Shown here one piece after another: positions 1 through 4,446 of a stretch of DNA of 6,124 bases (its first letter is position 1; the number at the start of each line of letters is the position of its first letter). A model generated the notes under the pieces. It was not told where the DNA came from. It saw nothing but the letters and a program-made list of their open reading frames with translations, and did no database searches. The DNA lies in the NCBI GenBank assembly GCA_020435185.1, contig JAGRAA010000029.1, positions 1 to 6,124 of the forward strand, in the 5' to 3' direction. This DNA comes from Bdellovibrionales bacterium. Its GTDB lineage: Bacteria; Bdellovibrionota; Bdellovibrionia; Bdellovibrionales; UBA1609. The translations under genes and the position numbers were made by a program.

Positions 1-38
1 ACGTGACTTACTATTTTTAATGAGAATTTGAGAGGGTT

Positions 39-60
39 TCTTTATTTCTTAAAATAAAGA
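39..60. repeat. AT-rich inverted repeat (9-bp arms)
   Basis: Positions 39-47 (TCTTTATTT) are perfectly complementary to 52-60 around a four-base CTTA loop. With only A/T pairs and one C-G pair the hairpin is weak and has no T-run after it. It lies just left of the strong terminator at 72-108 and may belong to the 3' end of a gene outside the window. No coding region can be supported in bases 1-70. Confidence 0.35.
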
Positions 61-71
61 CGGCTTAAAAC

Positions 72-108
72 AAAAAAAAAGCCCTTGGCATGCCAAGGGC
101 TTTTTTTT
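72..108. terminator. Bidirectional intrinsic terminator
   Basis: A perfect 20-bp palindrome (81-100, half-site GCCCTTGGCA) is preceded by nine A (72-80) and followed by eight T (101-108). It therefore reads as a GC-rich hairpin plus U-tract on both strands. On the minus strand it begins about 22 nt after the stop codon of the lysine-rich protein gene. On the plus strand it would end transcription of a convergent gene entering from the left. Confidence 0.9.
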
Positions 109-122
109 CAATCACAAATAGA

Positions 123-344
123 TTATTTCTTTTTGCGAGTAGCTTTTTTAGCAGCTTTTTTCGTAGTGGCTTTCTTTTTAGTGGCTTTTTTAGCAACTTT
201 TTTAGTGGCTTTTTTCTTAGTAGCTTTTTTAGCAGCTTTCTTAGTAGCCTTTTTTGCTACTTTTTTTGTAGCTTTTTTAGCAGCTTTCTTAGTAGCTTTT
301 TTCTTAGTTGCTTTCTTTTTAGTAGCAGCTTTTTTCTTTGCCAT
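123..344 (-). CDS. Histone H1-like lysine/alanine-rich DNA-binding protein
   Basis: The protein has 73 residues. By my count it contains 38 Lys, 20 Ala and 11 Thr, plus two Val, one Arg and the initiator Met. It has no acidic, aromatic or cysteine residue. It is built from irregular repeats of A-K-K-A-T-K-K with occasional V-A-K-K. This matches the low-complexity C-terminal tail of eukaryotic histone H1 and bacterial H1-like proteins such as chlamydial Hc1/Hc2 and the AlgP tail. Such proteins bind DNA non-specifically by charge and help compact the nucleoid; that role here is inferred from composition. The ATG at 342-344 is preceded on the minus strand by AAGGA about 7 nt away, a good ribosome binding site, and the gene ends just before a strong terminator, so it looks monocistronic. 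The long plus-strand open frames opposite it, rich in Phe/Leu/Ala/Ser, are mirror images of the repeats. Confidence 0.85.
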   Translation of the reverse strand: MAKKKAATKKKATKKKATKKAAKKATKKVAKKATKKAAKKATKKKATKKVAKKATKKKATTKKAAKKATRKKK

Positions 345-376
345 TATATGTCCTTCTAGGATGCATTAACTTTTTT

Positions 377-404
377 TTGTTAACATTGTTGTTACAACTA
401 TAAG
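377..404 (+). promoter_or_regulatory. Putative promoter of the tad-like operon
   Basis: TTGTTA (377-382) and TATAAG (399-404, five of six to TATAAT) are separated by 16 nt on the plus strand. The site lies about 75 nt upstream of the TadB-like start and overlaps the candidate promoter of the divergent histone-like gene. The 8-bp palindrome TGTTAACA (378-385) overlaps the -35. The region is very AT-rich, so chance matches are likely. Confidence 0.3.
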
Positions 405-430
405 TTTACCTGTGTGACTCTTCTCGTCAA
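397..430 (-). promoter_or_regulatory. Putative promoter of the histone-like gene
   Basis: Read on the minus strand, TTGACG (425-430, five of six matches to TTGACA) is followed after 16 nt by TAAACT (403-408, four of six to TATAAT). A better -10 hexamer, TATAGT, lies at 397-402 but at 22 nt, which is too far for a normal sigma-70 spacer. The leader to the ATG would be about 50 nt. Assigned by eye only. Confidence 0.4.
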
Positions 431-479
431 TAAAAAAAAAGAACTTAAGCATTTTTTTTGCATTTTGTTTTGAGTTGTG

Positions 480-1232
480 ATGATTGAAACCCTACTTTGC
501 TTTTCGTTTTTTTTGTTCGTTATTCGAATTCGATTTCGAATTTTAAAAAAATATTTGAATGAACAACTCATGAAACCTTCTGATTTTCATGTTTTTGGCA
601 TGATATTTATTTTTTTTGACCTTTTAATGGCATTTCTTTTTCATTTCTCACAGTTTTTTTTATTAGTTTGGATGGGATTTTCAATATTGATTCTATTTTT
701 TTATAAAAAAGTAGTTCAAATCTACAGGTTGAGAAGGTTTGAAATTCATTTTTTTATATTTCTCGATCAAATTATTTTAAAAATGGAATTAAATACGTCA
801 TTTCGAGAAGCGATTGCTGCTGCAAATGCGTATCAGCCCATATATTTTCAATCAATAATGGTTCAAATTTTAAAGTTTGTTGTTTTTTCACAACAAAAAA
901 AGCCTGATTTGGATTCTAAATTTATAAATATGGTGTTGAAAGAGTTTAATGATGTCGATCAACAGAGCCATTTATCAATTACGCGTTTAAAAATGTTTAG
1001 GCAGAGATTGAAAGTGTGTTCCGATTTTCGACATAGGTCCGGACAAGTTACTCGACAGATTAAAATACAATCAATTGTGACGAGTGCCCTATTTGTTGCA
1101 TTAATGATTTTTAGTGTTCTCCATTTCGGATGGTTGCCCTGTTGGAAGATATATATTGTTTCTGCCGTTTTATTTTCAGTAGGGTTATGGGGAGTTTTTT
1201 GCTTAGGAAAGAAAAAAACTTGGAAAACTTAG
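480..1232 (+). CDS. TadB-like pilus/secretion platform protein (T2SSF family)
   Basis: This 250-residue membrane protein resembles TadB, an inner-membrane platform protein of tight-adherence (Tad/Flp) pili. TadB works with TadC and the TadA ATPase to polymerise pilin. Hydrophobic segments lie near residues 3-20 and 38-74 (probably two helices), then two more near 200-222 and 225-243, with a Lys-rich tail. Between them is a soluble part with T2SSF-like features: F-L-D-Q-I-I-L-K-M-E-L-N-T-S-F-R-E-A-I (about 93-111, the 'amphipathic helix, small-residue turn, R-E-A' motif) and R-L-K-M-F-R-Q-R-L-K before the C-terminal helices. Family members are usually about 300 residues, so this one is short. 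The ATG at 480 is chosen; a GTG at 477 is directly in frame and only a weak GAG (472-474) serves as ribosome binding site. The 3' end overlaps the next gene by 46 nt. The family call is made by pattern, without a search. Confidence 0.6.
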   Translation: MIETLLCFSFFLFVIRIRFRILKKYLNEQLMKPSDFHVFGMIFIFFDLLMAFLFHFSQFFLLVWMGFSILILFFYKKVVQIYRLRRFEIHFFIFLDQIILKMELNTSFREAIAAANAYQPIYFQSIMVQILKFVVFSQQKKPDLDSKFINMVLKEFNDVDQQSHLSITRLKMFRQRLKVCSDFRHRSGQVTRQIKIQSIVTSALFVALMIFSVLHFGWLPCWKIYIVSAVLFSVGLWGVFCLGKKKTWKT

Positions 1233-1657
1233 CACCACCTCTTGTTTTATTATATGAAATCAAGCTTAGTTTAGCTCGAGGAGATTCTATTCATAGTTGT
1301 TTGAAGCATTATTTTTCTGAAAATCATGATGAATACTCGAATCTTGTTCTAAAATGGTATCACTTGAGGGAGAGGGATGTGGAATTGTCTTATCAACTTT
1401 TGAAATCTATCAAGAGCCCTTATAGAAGGGCTCTTTTGGATTTAATCGAAATATCGCTGATTGGTGGAAGTATTTTTGATTATATTGAAGCTTTAGAAAG
1501 AGAAATTCTCAGCGCTTGTCATTCAGAAATAAAAGAGTACTTAGATATTTTGCCTCTCAAAACCTTATTGCCATTGTTGTTGTTTCAATTTCCGGCTTAT
1601 TTGCTTCTTATGATTGGCCCAATGATGAATTCTTTGTCAGAAAGTTTAAGGCTATGA
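1187..1657 (+). CDS. TadC-like short platform protein (T2SSF family)
   Basis: The 156-residue protein lies in the -1 frame relative to the preceding gene. From about residue 15 it has a T2SSF-like soluble domain (P-P-L-V-L-L-Y-E-I-K-L-S-L-A-R-G-D-S-I, then L-I-G-G-S-I-F-D-Y-I-E-A-L-E-R-E-I). It ends with a hydrophobic stretch (about 122-146: L-P-L-K-T-L-L-P-L-L-L-F-Q-F-P-A-Y-L-L-L-M-I-G-P) typical of the C-terminus of TadC/GspF proteins. TadC is normally about 300 residues with N-terminal membrane helices, which are absent here. Start choice is uncertain. ATG at 1187 has AGTAGGG only two bases away, whereas TTG at 1220 has AGGAAAG (1205-1211) at a better 8-nt spacing. The stop TGA (1655-1657) overlaps the next start in ATGATGA, so translation is probably coupled. 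It probably partners the TadB-like protein in the inner membrane. Confidence 0.6.
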   Translation: MGSFLLRKEKNLENLAPPLVLLYEIKLSLARGDSIHSCLKHYFSENHDEYSNLVLKWYHLRERDVELSYQLLKSIKSPYRRALLDLIEISLIGGSIFDYIEALEREILSACHSEIKEYLDILPLKTLLPLLLFQFPAYLLLMIGPMMNSLSESLRL

Positions 1658-2067
1658 TGAATATCATTTTTTTTATTGTATTTATGTCAAAAAGTTTTGC
1701 ATTTGAAGTGAATGATCTCATTAATTTGTGGGCCGATGAGGCTTTAGTCGCAAGTTCTGTAGAAAAAATATCCAAAATGAGTAAATATGATTCTAAATAT
1801 AGTCTCTATACTGAGTTTTGTAGACGAGAAATTGAGGAAAAAAAGTTTCCTTTTTTCTGTTTTAAGGCGATCAAAGGGCTCGATTTTTTAAATATAAGTA
1901 GAAAACAAGCTAAGGCTCTTGAAGATTTAAACAACGTATGTTTGCAATCACAAGTCATCAAAGACAAATCTATAGAGGAGATTAAGGGTTTGATGAGCTT
2001 AGAATGTTTTAATTATATAGAAGATCAAAAAAAAATTATTCGTTATATGAACAGAGATGACACTTAG
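1654..2067 (+). CDS. Small putative exported protein with four cysteines, unknown function
   Basis: I do not recognise this family. The ATG at 1654 overlaps the stop of the TadC-like gene (ATGATGA; a second ATG at 1657 is equally possible), giving 137 residues. The N-terminus is a short hydrophobic segment (M-N-I-I-F-F-I-V-F-M-S-K-S-F-A) followed by a plausible signal peptidase I site after S-F-A. However, no Lys/Arg precedes the hydrophobic core, so export is likely rather than certain. The remainder is helical and charged, with four Cys at about residues 56, 69, 96 and 118. Their spacing (C-x12-C, C-x26-C, C-x21-C) suggests two disulfides in the periplasm. Its place at the end of a tadB/tadC-like operon suggests an accessory role in the pilus system; this is inferred from position only. 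An upstream in-frame ATG at 1516 would start inside the previous gene and is not favoured. Confidence 0.6.
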   Translation: MMNIIFFIVFMSKSFAFEVNDLINLWADEALVASSVEKISKMSKYDSKYSLYTEFCRREIEEKKFPFFCFKAIKGLDFLNISRKQAKALEDLNNVCLQSQVIKDKSIEEIKGLMSLECFNYIEDQKKIIRYMNRDDT

Positions 2068-2111
2068 CAAAACGTTTGGCAAAAAACAGAGCAATGCGCT
2101 TAGCAAAACAT
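2064..2111 (+). repeat. Four imperfect 12-bp tandem units
   Basis: The units are TTAGCAAAACGT (2064), TTGGCAAAAAAC (2076), AGAGCAATGCGC (2088) and TTAGCAAAACAT (2100). All share GCAA at positions 4-7, and the outer two differ at only two positions. The first unit contains the stop codon of the preceding gene. In one frame the units read L-A-K-R, L-A-K-N, R-A-M-R, L-A-K-H, S-G and stop (2118-2120), but this frame has a stop at 2058 and no ATG that would cover the repeat. A real small gene is therefore not supported. Confidence 0.6.
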
Positions 2112-2150
2112 AGTGGTTGAACCTCTTTTGTCAATTCGTCGTTTATATCT

Positions 2151-2179
2151 TCTAGTCACCAATTAGGAGTGGTGATAGA
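2151..2179 (+). promoter_or_regulatory. uppP leader hairpin with Shine-Dalgarno in the loop
   Basis: GTCACCA (2155-2161) pairs with TGGTGAT (2170-2176), with one G-U pair. The stem extends through TCT/AGA (2151-2153 with 2177-2179) past a bulged A at 2154, for ten pairs in all. The eight-base loop ATTAGGAG (2162-2169) holds AGGAG, the only good Shine-Dalgarno upstream of uppP. In linear sequence it is 19 nt from the ATG, too far for normal use. There is no T-run after the stem, so it is not an intrinsic terminator. A role in translational control is inference. Confidence 0.5.
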
Positions 2180-2188
2180 TTAACATTT

Positions 2189-3010
2189 ATGTCAAATATA
2201 GATGCTATCCTATTAGGAATTGTACAAGGTTTAACTGAATTTTTGCCTGTGTCCAGCTCAGGTCATTTAGTTATATTTCAAAAGTTATTGGGGTTTCAAA
2301 AGCACAATTTAGAATTCGATATAGTTGCTCATGTGGGAACGCTGTTAAGTGTTCTATGGATTTATAGGAAATCCATAGGCAGTATTTTGAAGGATACTTT
2401 TACGGCTGTTAAGACCAAAAAGAAAAATAAAGGAAGTTCTCTTTTGTTGATGGTCATTGTCGGGAGCGTTCCTACTGCGTTAATTGGTTTAGGATTGAAA
2501 GATATTTTTGAAAAAATGTTTTCTAGTCCGGTTTATGTAGGCGTATTTTTATGCATTACTGGAGTTCTTTTATTTTTTACCAAAGGGAAGCAAATAAGTT
2601 TTCAGAGTAAAAGTTTTTCTGATTTAGAGGGGGTATCTCCTATTTCTGTCAAAAACGCTATTCTTGTGGGTGTTGCTCAGGGATTAGCAATTGCGCCAGG
2701 CATTAGTCGTTCTGGTTCGACTATTTCTATGGGAATACTTTTGGGGATGGATCGAAAAACAGCTTCTATGTATAGCTTTTTGCTTTCTATGCCTGCGATA
2801 TTGGGAGCGTTGTTGCTGCAGCTAAAGCATATGAGTTCAATCAGCTGGGTTGATGGTAGTTATTTAGTTATCGGCTTGGTAACTTCTTTTATTACGGGAG
2901 TGTTGGGATTAAGTTTAATTCTTCATTTTGTCAAAAAAGGTAAGTTAGAGTTTTTTAGTCTTTATTTGTGGGTCATTGGAATAGGTCTAATTATTGTTGA
3001 ATTAAATTGA
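2189..3010 (+). CDS. uppP: Undecaprenyl-diphosphatase (bacitracin-resistance family)
   Basis: UppP (BacA) removes a phosphate from undecaprenyl diphosphate, recycling the C55 lipid carrier used in peptidoglycan and other envelope polymer synthesis. It is an integral inner-membrane protein. The 273-residue length is typical. The N-terminal motif Q-G-L-T-E-F-L-P-V-S-S-S-G-H-L (13-27) carries the family's conserved Glu (E17), the Ser cluster and His26. The second signature, A-P-G-I-S-R-S-G-S-T (169-178), carries the catalytic-region Arg174. Many hydrophobic helices follow, for example 154-170, 192-212 and 225-247. The ATG at 2189 is the only ATG/GTG/TTG between the in-frame stop at 2153 and the first motif, so the start is secure despite its distant ribosome binding site (see the leader hairpin). 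Its stop is 31 nt before the next gene, with no terminator between them. Overexpression in this family gives bacitracin resistance, but the normal role is housekeeping. Confidence 0.95.
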   Translation: MSNIDAILLGIVQGLTEFLPVSSSGHLVIFQKLLGFQKHNLEFDIVAHVGTLLSVLWIYRKSIGSILKDTFTAVKTKKKNKGSSLLLMVIVGSVPTALIGLGLKDIFEKMFSSPVYVGVFLCITGVLLFFTKGKQISFQSKSFSDLEGVSPISVKNAILVGVAQGLAIAPGISRSGSTISMGILLGMDRKTASMYSFLLSMPAILGALLLQLKHMSSISWVDGSYLVIGLVTSFITGVLGLSLILHFVKKGKLEFFSLYLWVIGIGLIIVELN

Positions 3011-3030
3011 CGTTTCCACAATATATAACA

Positions 3031-3036
3031 AAGGAG
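3031..3036 (+). promoter_or_regulatory. Strong ribosome binding site deciding a GTG start
   Basis: AAGGAG lies five bases before the GTG at 3042 and fixes the start of the PLP enzyme gene. It contrasts with the poorly placed site in front of uppP. Confidence 0.85.
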
Positions 3037-3041
3037 TCAAA

Positions 3042-4205
3042 GTGGCTTGGAGCAAAGATGAATATGGTTTTGCAACTCGAGCGATTCATGCAGGGTATGA
3101 GTTTGATGCGAGTACGGGTGCCGTCATGCCCCCTCTTTATTTAACAACGACTTTCGCACAAAAATCGCCAGGGGTCTTTCAAGGATATGATTATTCGCGA
3201 GCCGGAAACCCTACTCGAACAGTTTATGAGCAGTGTATTGCAAACTTAGAAGGAGCCAAATACGGCTATGCTTTCTCTTCAGGAATGGCTGCAATTTCTA
3301 CGATTATTCAGATGTTGAAATCAGGAGATCATGTCATTGCTGGAGATGATATGTACGGAGGAACATTTAGGTACTTTGACAAAGTTGCAAAAAATCATGG
3401 GATTGAATTTACCTTTACTGATCTGACTAATGTTGAAAACTTTAAGAATTCTATTCAGTCGAATACCGCGTTAGTGTGGCTAGAAACACCGACTAATCCC
3501 ACTCTTAAATTATCGGACATTCAAAGCATATCTAACCTGGCTAAAGAGAATAACATTTTAACTGCGGTAGATAATACATTTATGAGTCCTTATTTTCAGA
3601 ATCCTATTTCTCTAGGGGCTGATTTAGTTATGCACTCTGCCACTAAATACATTAATGGACATAGCGATGTTATCGGCGGGGTGGTTGTCACTAGCTCTGA
3701 ATCTTTAGCTGAAAAAATTTCTTTTCTGGCCAAATCTGTGGGAGCAGTTGCTTCTCCCTTTGATAGTTATTTAGCGATGAGAAGCTTAAAGACACTGGCT
3801 GTTCGTATGGAGGCCCACCAATCTAATGGCTTTGCGGTTGCTAAATTTTTACAGGAGCACAGCAAAGTAGATAAGGTCTTATATCCTGGATTAGAAAGTC
3901 ACCCTCAGCATGAGTTAGCTAAGAAACAAATGAAGGGTTTTGGAGGAATGATCACCTTTTATTTAAAAGGTGATCTCAATAACGCAAAAAAGTTATTGGA
4001 ATCTGTTCAGGTGTTTACATTGGCAGAAAGCCTTGGCGGAGTAGAGTCTTTGATTGAGCATCCCGCTATTATGACCCATGCGAGTGTTCCAAGCGAGAGA
4101 AGAAAAGAACTGGGGATCAATGATCAGTTAGTGAGATTAAGTGTTGGCATTGAAACCCAATCTGATCTACTTCGAGATCTGGATCAAGCCTTGTCGAGCT
4201 GTTGA
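3042..4205 (+). CDS. PLP-dependent cystathionine gamma-lyase/gamma-synthase family enzyme
   Basis: This 387-residue enzyme is a full-length member of the Cys/Met metabolism PLP family (fold type I), cytoplasmic and normally tetrameric. Visible signatures are Y-S-R-A-G-N-P-T-R (51-59; Tyr/Arg reach the cofactor phosphate of the neighbouring subunit), S-S-G-M-A-A (79-84, phosphate-binding loop), Y105 (stacks on the PLP ring), D177 in V-D-N-T-F (binds the pyridine nitrogen) and H-S-A-T-K-Y with Lys202 as the Schiff-base lysine. The C-terminal A-E-S-L-G-G-V-E-S-L-I-E-H-P-A-I-M-T-H-A-S and the Arg in V-R-L-S-V-G bind the substrate carboxylate. From memory, the wording of these motifs is nearer cystathionine gamma-lyase (transsulfuration to cysteine) than E. 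coli MetB. Gamma-synthase, methionine gamma-lyase or O-acetylhomoserine sulfhydrylase activity cannot be excluded by eye. The GTG start is fixed by AAGGAG at 5 nt. It is probably cotranscribed with uppP, without a pathway link. Confidence 0.9.
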   Translation: MAWSKDEYGFATRAIHAGYEFDASTGAVMPPLYLTTTFAQKSPGVFQGYDYSRAGNPTRTVYEQCIANLEGAKYGYAFSSGMAAISTIIQMLKSGDHVIAGDDMYGGTFRYFDKVAKNHGIEFTFTDLTNVENFKNSIQSNTALVWLETPTNPTLKLSDIQSISNLAKENNILTAVDNTFMSPYFQNPISLGADLVMHSATKYINGHSDVIGGVVVTSSESLAEKISFLAKSVGAVASPFDSYLAMRSLKTLAVRMEAHQSNGFAVAKFLQEHSKVDKVLYPGLESHPQHELAKKQMKGFGGMITFYLKGDLNNAKKLLESVQVFTLAESLGGVESLIEHPAIMTHASVPSERRKELGINDQLVRLSVGIETQSDLLRDLDQALSSC

Positions 4206-4229
4206 GCCCGGGAAGTTGCGTCAGAATAA

Positions 4230-4272
4230 CTTGAGTAAGGCATTTCGTTCGTTGACTCAAGCTTTACTCGAG
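4230..4272 (+). repeat. Stem-loop between the PLP enzyme gene and tRNA-Phe
   Basis: CTTGAGTAAGG (4230-4240) can pair with CTTTACTCGAG (4262-4272) over 11 positions, including two G-T wobbles. Competing pairings exist: CTTGAGT (4230-4236) with ACTCAAG (4255-4261), and TTACT (4264-4268) with AGTAA (4273-4277). The structure could end or stabilise the uppP operon transcript, but no T-run follows it. It also overlaps the likely tRNA promoter. Confidence 0.4.
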
Positions 4273-4280
4273 AGTAAGTT
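4252..4280 (+). promoter_or_regulatory. Putative promoter of tRNA-Phe
   Basis: TTGACT (4252-4257, five of six to TTGACA) is followed after 17 nt by TAAGTT (4275-4280, about three of six to TATAAT). The mature tRNA 5' end is 28 nt past the -10, a sensible distance for a short tRNA leader. The -10 match is poor, so confidence is limited. Confidence 0.35.
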
Positions 4281-4307
4281 CAGTGCTTCAAAATTTGTTG
4301 ACCATTT

Positions 4308-4383
<76 letters not shown>

Positions 4384-4400
4384 TTTGTTTTCGGTCCATA

Positions 4401-4444
4401 CCGGACACATAGGTTACAGATTGTTCCGATCACATGGGTAACAC
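4401..4444 (-). repeat. Two 19-bp direct repeats, possible insertion-sequence end remnant
   Basis: Positions 4401-4419 and 4426-4444 match at 14 of 19 bases with a 25-bp period; the shared core is CCG--CACAT-GGT-ACA. On the minus strand the units read TGTTACCCATGTGATCGG and TGTAACCTATGTGTCCGG. From memory, paired repeats of the type TGTTACCCATGTC...CGG occur at the ends of some DDE-transposase insertion sequences (IS481-like). No transposase lies nearby, so if the resemblance is real this is a solo end or a remnant. The repeats fill the 63-bp gap between the tRNA 3' end and the kinase stop codon (4447-4449). Confidence 0.5.
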
Positions 4445-4446
4445 TT

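Noticed and set aside
85..369. Plus-strand open frames rich in Phe/Leu/Ala/Ser opposite the lysine-rich gene
   Set aside because: They are mirror readings of the AAG/AAA/GCT repeats and run into the terminator. The minus-strand frame has a proper ribosome binding site, promoter and terminator.
1516..1653. Upstream ATG extension of the four-cysteine protein
   Set aside because: It would overlap the TadC-like coding region by 140 nt and hide the signal-like N-terminus. The ATGATGA junction is the natural start.
2117..2156. Sigma-70 promoter for uppP in the spacer
   Set aside because: TTGAAC/TATATC are 21 nt apart and TTGTCA/TCTAGT is weak. No pairing is convincing, so none was annotated.
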